Assembly (NCBI RefSeq): GCF_000002515.2
Contig: NC_006038.1
Coordinates: 1,240,001 to 1,304,000, forward strand
Direction: 5' to 3'
DNA from: Kluyveromyces lactis
Taxonomy: Eukaryota > Ascomycota > Saccharomycetes > Saccharomycetales > Saccharomycetaceae
Length of the DNA: 64,000 bases
In this document: positions 31,319-41,199 of the stretch, piece after piece
How the letters are laid out: the number at the start of each line of letters is the position of its first letter
How positions within the stretch are numbered: position 1 is the stretch's first letter
Made by a program: the position numbers and the translations under genes
The notes under the pieces: generated by a model
Told to the model about the DNA's origin: nothing
Seen by the model: only the letters and a program-made list of their open reading frames with translations
The model's database searches: none

Positions 31319-32506
31319 ATGCTGTCCGTTAATACGAAAAATATCGTGAAGGCCACCGTGCCAGTACTAGAACAACATGGTGTTACCATCACCAAAATCT
31401 TCTACAACAACATGCTTTCTGAAAACCCTGTCCTTTTGAACACTTTCAACAGAGTGAATCAAAAGAAGGGTAGACAACCCACCGCATTGGCAATGACCGT
31501 TTTGGCTGCTGCTAAGAACATTGATGACTTGTCCGTCTTATTGCCTGCCGTGAATGAAATCGGCCAAAAGCACCGTGCTTTACAAGTTGAACCAGCACAA
31601 TATGATATCGTCGGAAAATACTTGTTGTTGGCTATCAAAGAAGTTTTGGGCAGTGCTGCTACACCAGAAATTATCCAAGCTTGGGGCGAAGCTTACAAAG
31701 TCATTGCTGACATTTTCATCAGTGTTGAAAAGGAAATGTATAAGAAGGCAGCATGGCCATCTTGGAAACCTTTCGTTGTCACTGAAAAGACACATGTCGC
31801 AGACGAAATCATCGAATTTGTCGTCAAGACCGCTCCAGGTTGTGACGTCGATTTGTCAAAGTTGAAAATCGTCCCAGGCCAATATTTGACCGTTAAGACC
31901 CATCCAACCACCCATGACAACGAATATGACGCCTTGAGACATTACTCCATTTGTTCTGAGTCTACTGAAGACGGATTGAAATTCGCCGTTAAGTACGAAC
32001 ACGGTGAAGAACAAGACGGTTTGGTCTCTGAATACATGCATAAATTCATCAACGTTGGTGACCAAATCGAACTAAGTGCTCCAGCCGGTGACTTCGAAAT
32101 GAACAAAGAATTGATTAAACAAGAAGAAGTCCCATTGGTACTAATCAGCGCTGGTGTAGGTGCCACTCCATTGGTCGCCATGCTTGAATTCCAACAGAAA
32201 CATAACCCAAAGAGACCTGTTTTGTGGATCCAATCTTCTAACGATGAAATGTCTCAACCGTTCAAGGATCACGTGACCGACTTGCTATCGAAATTCGACA
32301 ACGCCAGATCCGAAATCGTACACACAGCATCCATGCCAAGAATAGACGGTACCTTCTTGGAAAAGCATATCCCAGGCCACTCTGACGTCTACATCTGTGG
32401 TTCTATCGAGTTCATGGAAACTTTAATGGGCGTTCTAAAGGATTTGGGCCACCATGATCAAATGATTCATTACGAACCTTTTGGTCCAAAGATGTCCTTA
32501 GTGTAG
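31319..32506 (+). CDS. YHB1: Flavohemoglobin / nitric oxide dioxygenase Yhb1
   Basis: Converts NO to nitrate using O2 and NAD(P)H; cytosol and mitochondria. The ATG at 31319 gives 395 residues (S. cerevisiae 399). The globin domain has distal Tyr29 and Gln53, proximal His85 and Tyr95, matching bacterial Hmp. The FAD domain carries RHYSICSES, and the NAD domain has ISAGVGATPLVAMLE and ends with HYEPFGPKMSLV. Codon bias is strong, pointing to good expression. Its counterpart YGR234W is elsewhere in S. cerevisiae, so synteny with the YJR/YKL blocks ends around here. Confidence 0.97.
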   Translation: MLSVNTKNIVKATVPVLEQHGVTITKIFYNNMLSENPVLLNTFNRVNQKKGRQPTALAMTVLAAAKNIDDLSVLLPAVNEIGQKHRALQVEPAQYDIVGKYLLLAIKEVLGSAATPEIIQAWGEAYKVIADIFISVEKEMYKKAAWPSWKPFVVTEKTHVADEIIEFVVKTAPGCDVDLSKLKIVPGQYLTVKTHPTTHDNEYDALRHYSICSESTEDGLKFAVKYEHGEEQDGLVSEYMHKFINVGDQIELSAPAGDFEMNKELIKQEEVPLVLISAGVGATPLVAMLEFQQKHNPKRPVLWIQSSNDEMSQPFKDHVTDLLSKFDNARSEIVHTASMPRIDGTFLEKHIPGHSDVYICGSIEFMETLMGVLKDLGHHDQMIHYEPFGPKMSLV

Positions 32507-35021
32507 GCTTCTAGCAAAGAAAAAATAAAACAACAACATAAAAATGCATCGAAAATTCAACTGACACTTCGAGATGTTACTCTCTTATATATGTAGTGTT
32601 TTATGCTATCCTATTCATGAAAGTTAGCGAATGATTCATGTTCCTCTTTCCCTAAACCTCTTATAATGATCAATAACACTTTGTCCATACTTCTTTTTCT
32701 TTAATGTTTAGTAACTAAAAAATGACATTTGTGAATATAACTATAATTCTTTTCTGAATTTACTTAATTTATCGCATACACTGATTTGCCATGTGGTCTA
32801 CAAGGTTTTGGGTAAGTCGCTACTGTTACTACTACTACTACTACTACTGGTTGACACAATTCAAAACACGTCATGTTACCCGGATCAGCGACAATTAAAT
32901 ATTCGAAACAGATTTCTTCTAGATTCTCGAAAGAGTGATGATCTACGATAAAAAACGCAAAGACAGACATTTGTCCAACAGTACACGATATATCCGGGCG
33001 ACCCAACAAGGCAATAATTGCTGAAGGTGTTTTGATAAAGGAAGTAAAAGCCAAACAAAAGCAAGAGAGGAACGAAAAAAGAAAGAAAAAGTAGCAACAA
33101 ACACCAAGAACAACATTTTGTCATTGTTCAAATTCCACTCTTGGAAAGCACAGGAGCGTAACTTCGGTGATAAACTTTTTTCCCCATGAATAAACGAAAA
33201 AGGTTGAACTTTCTTTCATTTTCTGCATGTAAATCCAAATGTGGCGATACATTGAGATGTGCAGGTATGAAAGGGGACGAGAGATAGGGTTAAGATCTCA
33301 CGAGATTGAAGTAACCGTATCAAGAAAAGAGAGAAAGAAACAAACCAAGTTTTTTACGACATGCGTGAAGAGTAAACAGAAAAACGGTTTGCACACAATT
33401 GAAAATAACGGTATTTCTCTCCGCAATGGAGTTCTGAAGCCGTGTGCGTGTTAGATGTACCGCGAGCAAGTTTACTTGCTTCCCCTTTTTGGAAAGAGGT
33501 TACTTTGTAGGAATGTTAGTTCACGTACGAACGCATGAGTGCAGCCACCGGTGACACCAGGTAAATGCAGTTATCGATTATGGTTTTGGTAACTTAAGGC
33601 AAATACACATGCAGCAGCTACGGAGAATGATCTAGAGGTCAGAAAATCCAGTGTAATATGGGCACGCTTCCACCAAGTAGATAATTGAAAAAAACTGTGT
33701 GATGCTATGTCCAGTCAGTCTTGCATCATCATTTTTTTTTCCTGAAAAAAAAATGAAGAGTAGATCCTTCCGAGGTCAATCATACAGATAATGCAGGTGA
33801 AAGTCAGGACAGTGAACTGTCCATACAAAATTAGATTTTACTCACAAGTATCCGTACGGGAAGCGTGCACTTTGGAAATGAAACGTTTATAACGCAGCAG
33901 TACCTTTCGATAATTACACCCAGGAGGTAAACAATAGCGCAAATCATATTCTGGTCAGCTAGATGAGGACGTTGAGTTTTTTAAGCTTTATCGTTTCCGT
34001 TCACCATAGTATAGCTGTTGGTTGACAAGGAAAATTAATAGCTGGAAGACTCTTCCTTAAAAGTCCTCATAACTTTAGTTATGTATCCGCGTTGAATGGA
34101 AGTACAGCAATCTTTGAAAAGCAGGCTTATGCTATATGTTTCTGGGGCCAATCCCGTGTTTACACAACGAGTTGAAACTGGAAGGGAGCTCTTTTCGTTC
34201 CTACAACAAATACAGTGCACGCAAGTGGGAATAGCACAAATAAGAGATAGAAGTCATAATCACGAGAACAAGGAACGGATTTGCGGGCGCTTTAATGTGG
34301 TTCAGGTTGCCATCACAGATTTTCTTTGCGGCCGAATGAATATGCCCTCTATAACGCTGATGCTTGTGTTTTGTAAGATGTCCAATAGATACCTTGCTTT
34401 CTAGTAAGGAAAGCTGATTTATATTTCGTGTTGGTGTATGAAGTCCAAACGGTCGAGACTTTAAATCTTGACAGATCCCATTGTAGTTAACGAGAAGGCA
34501 CCGTTAATGTTATGCTTTGCCAAAGCTTTCAGTAGAAATAAGGATAATTGTACATCATGGATGCGCGCGAAACAGCAGAACCTTTAGTTAACAGTGAATT
34601 TCCCTAATTTCCACCATTAAATAGTGATTTTCAAGAGTACTTCGTAAAACTCTATGGTAGTTCTGTTCTAGGAGATTCTGATTAGATGTTAATTCGCTAT
34701 TCTTAAAGGTGAAAGCATAGCAACAATAGAAATTTTGTAAAGAAAGGTCAGTAGCCATTTTTTGCTTTTGAGACTTTTTAATCGATCTCTAAACATTTAA
34801 TCCTCTCACTCGAGATAATCCAGTAATTGTAATAGCATAATCTATCCAACCGAACATTCATTGTATCTTGAACCATTTGTAAAACGTATAAAAGCCAAAG
34901 AAATATTGTCAAGTATTGGATTAGGAAGAGGAATCTGTTAATTCAAATGTGTAATATTCCATACTTTCATATTTTAAACCTACAAAACATAACCAACTAA
35001 CCGCACTAGTACTTGAGCGAT
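32507..35021. other. 2.5-kb gene-free interval upstream of the cell-wall protein gene
   Basis: Long interval without a supported gene. It has a (TAC)n-like CTACTACTACTACTACTACTGG run near 32827-32848, a Reb1-type TTACCCG at about 32876, A- and T-tracts near 33729-33755, and only short non-conserved frames. A long, complex promoter is common upstream of fungal adhesin-like genes, so much of this may be regulatory. Confidence 0.45.
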
Positions 35022-37322
35022 ATGAAGACTTCCGTTGTGAACGTCACTATCTTACTAGCATGTGGTGTTCCGCTCGCTTCAGCATTGCGTACAGTCACAA
35101 GTGACTATGATGTGATCAGTGATACCGTTCTAGATGTAGGAGGTGCCATATTCAATGGTAATGTGCAAATTGAAGAAGATAAATTTTTGGCTCTGGTGTC
35201 CGGTACAACTGAATACTTTAATAAAGATCTTATTGTTGACGGTGCGTTGTACATCGGATCCAAGATACAAACGCTTGGTTTGGACGTGAAGGTTTTGGGA
35301 TCTACACAAAAGATTCAAAACACAGGTACCATTGTATTGAATGGCCATAACACTACGCTACCCTCAACTTACTATTGGGTCGGTGAATCCTTCAAAAATG
35401 ATGGTGAAATTTACTGGATTGCTCAATCATCATTAATTGGTTCACTTTATGAAATCATTCCTAGCAGTTCCTTCGAAAACAATGGTTTGTTGTCTTTCAC
35501 GCATGAAAACGGAAGAAAAGGTGGTACCTTAACTTTGGGTAACCTTGGATCTGCTATCACAAATTCTGGTACGATTTGCTTGAAAGGTGTTGTCTACAAA
35601 CAATCGGGAATGGTTTCCGGTGAAAGTGGTTGTATAAGTATCGGTGATGAAGGTTTGTTCTGGGCTTACAATGGTTACCAACTAACTGATCAAACAATTT
35701 ACTTGAGTTCCGACAGTGCTGCTCTACGTCTGGAAGCACTAGGTTCGCCAACATTTGTTTACAAAGTTGTTGGTTTTGGTAAACAAAAGGTTGGTTTAGC
35801 TGTTGCAATTAGAGAATTCCAATATGATGAAGACACTGGTATCCTCACAGTTTCAAGTCTGCTTATCACTTATAAGTTGGATATAGGAAAAGGATACGAC
35901 CGCACTAAATTCTATGTTGATGACATCGATTTCGGAGCAGGTTATATTACGGTTCTGAATGGGGGTATTTATTACAGTGGAGACGTTCCTACCTTTGAGA
36001 TTCCTGAAGCTTGTCAACCTTGTCCAGAAACAGCTCCTTGGTACACTGATTCGAACCCATCTGATGTTTCTACGATAAGTGATGACAACACCAGCACGGT
36101 CATCGACCAATCTTCTACAGAGCCTATTCCTACCACTACTGACAATGGTTCCGGTTCAGGCTCAGGCTCAGGCTCAGGCTCAGCTTCCGCTACCTCCACC
36201 ACCTCTAACGACGGTTCCGGTTCAGATGGATCAGGTTCAGGCTCAGGCTCTGCTTCTGCTACCTCCACCACCTCTAACGACGGTTCCGGTTCAGATGGAT
36301 CTGGATCTGGCTCAGGTTCAGCTTCTGCTACTACTACCGCTTCTGACAACGGTTCTGGTTCTGGTTCAGACTCTGGCTCTGGCTCTGGCTCTGACTCTAA
36401 CAACGGCTCCAACTCTGGCTCCAACTCTGGTTCTACCAATGGTTCAGGCTCTAGCAACGATTCCAGCTCTAACGACGGTTCTGGTTCTGATGGATCTGGA
36501 TCTGGATCTGGATCTGGCTCTGCTTCTGCTACTACCACTGCCTCTGACAACGGTTCTGGATCAGGCTCAGGCTCAGGCTCAGCTTCCGCTACCTCCACCA
36601 CCTCTAACGACGGTTCCGGTTCAGATGGATCTGGATCTGGCTCAGGTTCAGCTTCTGCTACTACTACCGCTTCTGACAACGGTTCTGGTTCTGGTTCAGA
36701 CTCTGGCTCTGGCTCTGGCTCTGGCTCTGACTCTAACAACGGCTCCAACTCTGGCTCCAACTCTGGTTCTACCAATGGTTCAGGCTCTAGCAACGATTCC
36801 AGCTCTAACGACGGTTCTGGTTCTGATGGATCTGGATCTGGATCTGGATCTGGCTCTGCTTCTGCTACTACCACTGCCTCTGAAAACGGTTCTGGTTCAG
36901 GATCAGGATCTGGCTCAGCTTCAGGATCAGCTTCAGGATCTGCTTCTGCCACTGGTACCGACAACGATTCAAGCTCAGGTTCCGGTTCAGACTCTGGCTC
37001 TGGCTCTGGCTCTGACTCTAACAACGGCTCCAACTCTAGCTCCAACTCTGGTTCTACCAATGGTTCAGGCTCTAACAACGATTCCAGCTCTGGTTCCAGC
37101 TCTGGCTCCAGCTCTAACAACGGTTCAGACTCTAGTAACACTACCTATCCAACTATCAAGACCACAACTAAAGCTGGTGCGTCATCAACTAGCGCAACAT
37201 CATCAGATGGTTCCACTGATGCTAAGACCACAGCAACCGCTTCCATCTACACAGGCGGTGCTGCTCTAGCGTCTGCAGGTACTGGTTTAGCTGCTTTCGC
37301 TATTGGTGCCTTATTGATTTGA
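35022..37322 (+). CDS. GPI-anchored cell-wall protein of the Hyr/Iff family
   Basis: 766 residues from the ATG at 35022. A signal peptide ([21 protein letters not shown]) precedes an N-terminal domain of about 330 residues that resembles the hyphally regulated cell-wall protein domain (Hyphal_reg_CWP) of Candida Hyr/Iff proteins, with beta-helix-like strands such as [27 protein letters not shown] and [13 protein letters not shown] stalk of about 330 residues (36142-37135) is built of Ser-Gly with [12 protein letters not shown]-type spacers. The C-terminus is Thr/Ser-rich and ends in a hydrophobic tail ([17 protein letters not shown]), as for GPI attachment. Such proteins are covalently bound to wall glucan and may act in adhesion or surface shielding. 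The ligand cannot be inferred. Confidence 0.85.
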   Translation: MKTSVVNVTILLACGVPLASALRTVTSDYDVISDTVLDVGGAIFNGNVQIEEDKFLALVSGTTEYFNKDLIVDGALYIGSKIQTLGLDVKVLGSTQKIQNTGTIVLNGHNTTLPSTYYWVGESFKNDGEIYWIAQSSLIGSLYEIIPSSSFENNGLLSFTHENGRKGGTLTLGNLGSAITNSGTICLKGVVYKQSGMVSGESGCISIGDEGLFWAYNGYQLTDQTIYLSSDSAALRLEALGSPTFVYKVVGFGKQKVGLAVAIREFQYDEDTGILTVSSLLITYKLDIGKGYDRTKFYVDDIDFGAGYITVLNGGIYYSGDVPTFEIPEACQPCPETAPWYTDSNPSDVSTISDDNTSTVIDQSSTEPIPTTTDNGSGSGSGSGSGSASATSTTSNDGSGSDGSGSGSGSASATSTTSNDGSGSDGSGSGSGSASATTTASDNGSGSGSDSGSGSGSDSNNGSNSGSNSGSTNGSGSSNDSSSNDGSGSDGSGSGSGSGSASATTTASDNGSGSGSGSGSASATSTTSNDGSGSDGSGSGSGSASATTTASDNGSGSGSDSGSGSGSGSDSNNGSNSGSNSGSTNGSGSSNDSSSNDGSGSDGSGSGSGSGSASATTTASENGSGSGSGSGSASGSASGSASATGTDNDSSSGSGSDSGSGSGSDSNNGSNSSSNSGSTNGSGSNNDSSSGSSSGSSSNNGSDSSNTTYPTIKTTTKAGASSTSATSSDGSTDAKTTATASIYTGGAALASAGTGLAAFAIGALLI
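36142..37135 (+). repeat. Ser-Gly-coding tandem repeat with ~330-bp duplication
   Basis: Low-complexity hexamers (ggctct, ggttca and relatives) coding Gly-Ser. Overlaid is a larger duplication: the block beginning cctctaacgacggttccggt at 36271 recurs at 36601, with near-identical sequence for about 300 bp apart from one extra Gly-Ser codon pair. A third, partial copy starts near 36978. Length variation between strains is likely. Confidence 0.9.
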
Positions 37323-37742
37323 TTATGAGTACAGAAATTATTCCGATAAACCATTTTCATTTCTTAACGCTGATACCCTATCCGTATTTATCCCTACAAA
37401 TTAGTAGAGGATCATCACATTCAGATTCCAATAACATTTAAGTTTCTAATTCGCATTCGTTACAAGTTAACAACCTTTACACCAGTAAAGAACACACACC
37501 GCTAATATCGTGTCAAAAAGTTGATCTGTAACGGAGATTTCAAGCCCCACACGGTTGCATTATTCGTTCGTAGCATTCCTCTAAATGCCTTAAGTAAGAT
37601 ATTCATATAACAATTATAATTCAACAAACCATTTCTGTTATTATCTTATCCTCTCTGTGCTCTTGAACTTTTTGTCTCTAACAGATACTTCTTCTCAGAA
37701 AAGGGTCTTCGCTCTTTCTTGAGACAGTATTATTTGAGCATA
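37323..37742. other. 3' flank of the cell-wall protein gene
   Basis: AT-rich sequence with no supported gene. Confidence 0.35.
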
Positions 37743-37880
37743 ATGCAAGAGCAGTTACTCCAGGTGACAAAGCATCAAGCGACAATCAACAAGCGACAAC
37801 AAGTGGAAGAGTTGGACATTATTACCCGAAGTTATGATCAAAACAAAGAAGAACTTAACGAGAAGAGATCAAGATTTTGA
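37743..37880 (+). CDS. Short helical reading frame of unknown status
   Basis: 45 residues from an ATG (MQEQLLQVTKHQATINKRQQ...), rich in Gln, Lys, Glu and Leu, so predicted helical. I do not recognise it. It lies just before the Reb1-site cluster and about 270 bp before the open frame that leads into 38225-38557. It could be the first part of an older gene whose frame is now broken, a short independent gene, or chance. Confidence 0.25.
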   Translation: MQEQLLQVTKHQATINKRQQVEELDIITRSYDQNKEELNEKRSRF

Positions 37881-37998
37881 TGTTTTCCCCAAATGTGGTC
37901 TGATTTTATTTGGAACCAGGAATTTCTTTCCTATCCCAGATAACTATTACCCGGGTTACAACGAAATGTCTGGGACATACTTTTGTAAATCTTACCCG
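37822..37998 (+). promoter_or_regulatory. Cluster of three Reb1-type sites; candidate cassette silencer
   Basis: TTACCCG occurs at 37822-37828, 37947-37953 and 37992-37998, all in the same orientation. This is the Reb1 consensus. In K. lactis, as I recall, a Reb1 site is part of the silencer of the cryptic HML-alpha locus. The position, just outside the a1/a2 cassette, is right for a silencer, but function is inference. Confidence 0.45.
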
Positions 37999-38224
37999 GA
38001 TATGCGACAGATTAATTACTCATGTCCTGTTTTCTCTGAACAATGCGAACATCAATTTACAGTCGGACATGCATGTCTAGAGTTACAAAAGGTGAAAAAG
38101 AAAAGAACAATGCGTGTGAACATGCATCGGCGGTTATTAAGGTTAGCCGCCGAAAAGAAAAAAGGGAAAAGTATATGGAGCGGAGATTGAGCGTGAAAGA
38201 GAAGAAGCTAAAGACAGAAGCGGC

Positions 38225-38557
38225 ATGATATTGAAAAGTCTAGTTGAATCGAGTATCAAATCGCTCCAGGATCCGATCGCCTCTCTTGATGTGTCAGACC
38301 TTGCCACCGATCTTTCCAATGCCTTCATCGATGGTGATATCAATACCATAGTCAATATTCTGCCCGAGTTTGTCTCACTACTGCTCCGCTGCCCACAGGA
38401 GATGCAGACCATAGCAGAAGACTTCTTGCGATGCTTATCCTCGGCAAAGCAGACCGATTCCGTGATAAACGCCAACATTGCGTTCCAGGAAAAGCTTAAG
38501 AGGTTGGGTGAAATTAGACAATATAGTTACAGATATGGTGATAGTGATGAAGTATAA
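38225..38557 (+). CDS. Unrecognised ORF at the left edge of the mating cassette
   Basis: 110 residues from an ATG, ending in LKRLGEIRQYSYRYGDSDEV. The same frame is open upstream to 38147 and reads as plausible protein (VYGAEIEREREEAKDRSG) directly before the ATG, so the ATG may be internal to an older, longer coding sequence. The body (NAFIDGDINTIVNILPEF, VSLLLRCPQEMQTIAEDFL) looks helical. The C-terminal tail faintly recalls the end of talin-family proteins such as Sla2, whose gene often borders MAT in yeasts, but the rest lacks an I/LWEQ pattern. It converges on a1, 64 bp away. It could be a small gene or a gene tail carried with the cassette. Confidence 0.45.
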   Translation: MILKSLVESSIKSLQDPIASLDVSDLATDLSNAFIDGDINTIVNILPEFVSLLLRCPQEMQTIAEDFLRCLSSAKQTDSVINANIAFQEKLKRLGEIRQYSYRYGDSDEV

Positions 38558-38609
38558 GAAAGTTGTATAGGTAGAAATTAGCACTGTATATTGTCTAATT
38601 ATCAAATAG

Positions 38610-38632
38610 ACCCGAGCTATTTTAGCTCGGGT
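38610..38632. terminator. Hairpin at the 3' end of a1
   Basis: Exact inverted repeat ACCCGAGCTA / TAGCTCGGGT with a 3-nt loop, placed between two converging genes and overlapping the a1 stop codon (TAA, minus strand, 38622-38624). It may help 3'-end formation for both transcripts or be a protein site; the structure is seen, the role inferred. Confidence 0.5.
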
Positions 38633-39308
38633 ATTTCTTTGATTTACGTTTAGTTCCTTTACCAGTAGTATGTTTTTTAGCTCTCATTCTCTTGTTAGTA
38701 AACCATATCCTAACTTGAGATGGTGTCAAATCAAGTTTCTGAGCGATGTATAATCGCTCAGAGGTATTAGGACATTGTTTAACTTTGAAGATCTTTTCCA
38801 GTATTCCTCTGGATTCATGCTTGATGAAGGATCTTTTATATGTTGGGTAGCAATTTTGAATTGGATTATCTGAATTTGTTGAAGAGATTTCTGATTTATC
38901 AGAAATATCTTCTGAGGTATCAGTACACTCGTGCTCTGTGTCGAATGACATGGGAGACTCATCTTTGACGTCAGAAATGTTTTCTATATCTGCATATCGG
39001 AGAATTGAATTGTTGAAATGCTGTTGCAGAGTTTCAATAATGCGAGTAGGGTCCAGCTGCAATTCTTGTAAGTAACAACTGTTAAGAATTGTTTCTAAAC
39101 TCTTATCATATTGAAACTGTAGTTTTGTGAAGAAGGCGAAATTGGGATGATTTACATCGATTTCCTTTGGCCATGACATAAAATAAGGTTTACTTGAAGG
39201 TGATTTATCACCTTCTAAGTTATAACCTTCTTTGAGTGCCAAAGCTCTGATCTCTTCGCAAAAGGAACTAAGCTTTGATTGTATGTCTGCCATATCATTG
39301 TCGCACAT
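38622..39308 (-). CDS. MATa1: Mating-type protein a1 (homeodomain)
   Basis: 228 residues from the ATG at 39308; a second ATG at 39293 (MADIQSKLSSFCEEI) aligns better with the S. cerevisiae a1 start (MDDICSM...) and could be used instead. The homeodomain is at about 155-213, with recognition helix TPSQVRIWFTNKRMRAKK, nearly the same as a1 (TPLQVRVWFINKRMRSK). It is a typical 60-residue homeodomain, not the TALE type of alpha2, so this is a1. The middle is longer and more acidic than in S. cerevisiae (126 residues). No intron is needed: the frame is open throughout. In diploids a1 pairs with alpha2 to repress haploid genes. It diverges from a2. Confidence 0.88.
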   Translation of the reverse strand: MCDNDMADIQSKLSSFCEEIRALALKEGYNLEGDKSPSSKPYFMSWPKEIDVNHPNFAFFTKLQFQYDKSLETILNSCYLQELQLDPTRIIETLQQHFNNSILRYADIENISDVKDESPMSFDTEHECTDTSEDISDKSEISSTNSDNPIQNCYPTYKRSFIKHESRGILEKIFKVKQCPNTSERLYIAQKLDLTPSQVRIWFTNKRMRAKKHTTGKGTKRKSKKYPS

Positions 39309-40162
39309 GACTCCGGTCAATGCTGAGGATTTAGGTTTGTGAGGCTATTCCTTGAGCATAGTTGACAACATGAGGGTATTTATTGGAATATCCATGTTTG
39401 GATTTTGTACCAAGAAAATGCTGTATCTAAAACAGGGACGTATCTATGTGGTATATTTTCAGATATATGTCCTTAAGTTTATTTTTCCTTTGTTTGAAAT
39501 GCAGACAAATTGACAAATGACATATTGGAATACATAAAACTCTTACACATCTGAAGGTGAATTCTGTATACGTCTGATTAAGATGGATATATTCACCATC
39601 AAATGGTGTGAATTGAATCTCAAGAAGGTAGTGAATTTAACATGAATTAACACTTTTTACATAACACTTCTCTTTATTCTATCATCAAGTATCCAAAACT
39701 AAACATTTCGGTCACTAATAAAAACACCATGAATCATCTAAAACCATTCACATTATAGGGATTTTAAACGAGAAATTTAGGTGAGCAATCGTTAATATTC
39801 AGGATAAAAACTACATAGTATAAAGAGCATAAATATTCACAAAAATTATGGACCAGTAATTATTTACTATGTATCAATTCACCACCTAATCCAATTTCAC
39901 CTAAACTGGTTTCAAACGACAGAATTAAATTCACTGAATTTTGATGTATACCTGAAACGTTAATGAAATCAGACCAACCATGTCTTCCTTTCCATGTCTT
40001 ATCTTTTATATATGTCCTTCGATATATTGTCATTTTTTTTTGAGGTAATTTGAATAAGAATACGAATAGACTTGTATATAATTAAGAGAATAATAGTAAA
40101 GTCAAACTGACACCCTACACTTCCACTTAAAAAAACGGACCACGAAAATCCATCGACCAACC
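39309..40162. promoter_or_regulatory. a1-a2 divergent promoter region
   Basis: 854 bp, strongly AT-rich, between the two divergent mating-type genes. It presumably holds both promoters. I cannot single out trustworthy factor sites. Confidence 0.5.
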
Positions 40163-40936
40163 ATGGCAAACTCAACACTAAGAAGAACAACTTTTTTCAA
40201 GTTAACGACAACTGAAGACGAAGATACAATTCCAAAATTGTTACAACCAAACAATAATTCAGTAGCATTTCCAAACTTGAAAAGAACTGGAAAAGCATTT
40301 ACAAACGACACTATCAAAGAAAATACAAAAAAATACACAAGACCGAGGAATCAATTCGTACTGATGAGAACATTATTTAACAGACGTGTGAATAATCACA
40401 TCTTACAATACTACAACAAGTCAAAATTGGAAAAGAAAATGTTTACCCTGACATCAAAGATAACATCAGAACTTTGGAACGAATCCTCACCGGACCTTAA
40501 GAGCTATTTCTCGCTACTTGCTACCTTAGAAGAAAACTGGCACAAGTACACCCACTACTGTTCATGGGATAGAAACTCAGCTCAAACACTAAGTATGGAA
40601 CCAATCGAGCTCTCACAAGTGAGACCCCGACTAATATCAAGTTTGACTGTAGGTGCAGGTTCATCTGTCAGTACATATACTCTAAGAGAACTTTTACTAG
40701 TACGAAAGATCAAATCCAGGAAAAGGAAAACTACAACATTGACACAAGATTCATCACCTACAACCAAATTCAAATACAAATTCAAGAAACAACCAAAGAC
40801 AAAAATGAACTCAAATCTCAGCAAACTGAGATTTAAGTCCAAACAACCTCCGACACCACCAGAAGAAAATAGCAATGTATTCAAGAAAAGATACACAAGC
40901 GAAAACCGAATCATCGAAGACTTGTTCCTAATGTGA
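40163..40936 (+). CDS. MATa2: Mating-type protein a2 (HMG box)
   Basis: 257 residues from the ATG at 40163. An HMG box of the MATA type covers about 58-132: YTRPRNQFVLMRTLFNRR, then ITSELWNESSPDLKSYFSLL and EENWHKYTHYCSW, with the usual pattern RPxNxF...W...S...K...E...H..Y. The C-terminal half is basic (KIKSRKRK, KFKYKFKKQPKTK). HMG-box a2 activates a-specific genes in yeasts that branched before Saccharomyces lost it, so with Mcm1 it is the expected activator of STE6. The box does not match the alpha1 domain (KKSKNSFILFRAYY in S. cerevisiae), so this is a2. Confidence 0.87.
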   Translation: MANSTLRRTTFFKLTTTEDEDTIPKLLQPNNNSVAFPNLKRTGKAFTNDTIKENTKKYTRPRNQFVLMRTLFNRRVNNHILQYYNKSKLEKKMFTLTSKITSELWNESSPDLKSYFSLLATLEENWHKYTHYCSWDRNSAQTLSMEPIELSQVRPRLISSLTVGAGSSVSTYTLRELLLVRKIKSRKRKTTTLTQDSSPTTKFKYKFKKQPKTKMNSNLSKLRFKSKQPPTPPEENSNVFKKRYTSENRIIEDLFLM

Positions 40937-41004
40937 CGTGCGAATAAAATAAATATTTTAAATATAAATAAAATATAATAAATAAAATATAATAAATATA
41001 TAAT

Positions 41005-41196
41005 CAAGGCAGTATCTCTCCGAACATCACAAACACAAACCCTTCTAGGTCAAAGTTATTGATGATTGATGGATCTTGAGATTGGACTGCACAGAGGGAA
41101 TCGACTATCTTTAACCACACTGGAGAGTGAAGTTCACGGATTGTTATGATCCACAATGGTACTAGCACATTGAGGTACTCTTTTACAAATTTCTCT
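41005..41196 (-). pseudogene. Orphan 3' coding tail at the right edge of the mating cassette
   Basis: A minus-strand frame is open for 63 codons and ends in TGA at 41005-41007. It reads as a convincing protein C-terminus (EKFVKEYLNVLVPLWIITIR, then ELHSPVWLKIVDSLCAVQSQ, then LEGFVFVMFGEILP). There is no ATG giving a full protein and a stop lies just upstream, so it is a fragment of a larger gene. It looks like the end of a HEAT-type helical protein; I cannot name it. It points toward a2, mirroring the tail on the left side. In yeasts, silent cassettes carry copied ends of MAT-flanking genes, and this may be one. Confidence 0.5.
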
Positions 41197-41199
41197 CAG

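Noticed and set aside
34096-34404. 102-residue plus-strand frame in the 2.5-kb gap
   Set aside because: No recognisable features, and a competing frame on the other strand; likely chance.
36014-37269. Long open frames opposite and beside the Ser-Gly repeat (36014-37141 minus, 36079-37269 plus)
   Set aside because: They arise from the hexamer repeat, which leaves other frames free of stops; their composition is only Glu-Pro-Leu or Leu-Ala-Thr repeats.
37834-38190. 118-residue plus-strand frame
   Set aside because: It overlaps the Reb1 sites and the open region of the next frame; no family recognised. Kept only as part of the broken-gene idea.
38622-40936. First reading of the pair as alpha2 and alpha1
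   Set aside because: The homeodomain ends in VRIWFTNKRMRAKK like a1 and lacks the TALE insertion of alpha2; the other protein has an HMG box rather than an alpha1 domain. The pair is a1/a2.
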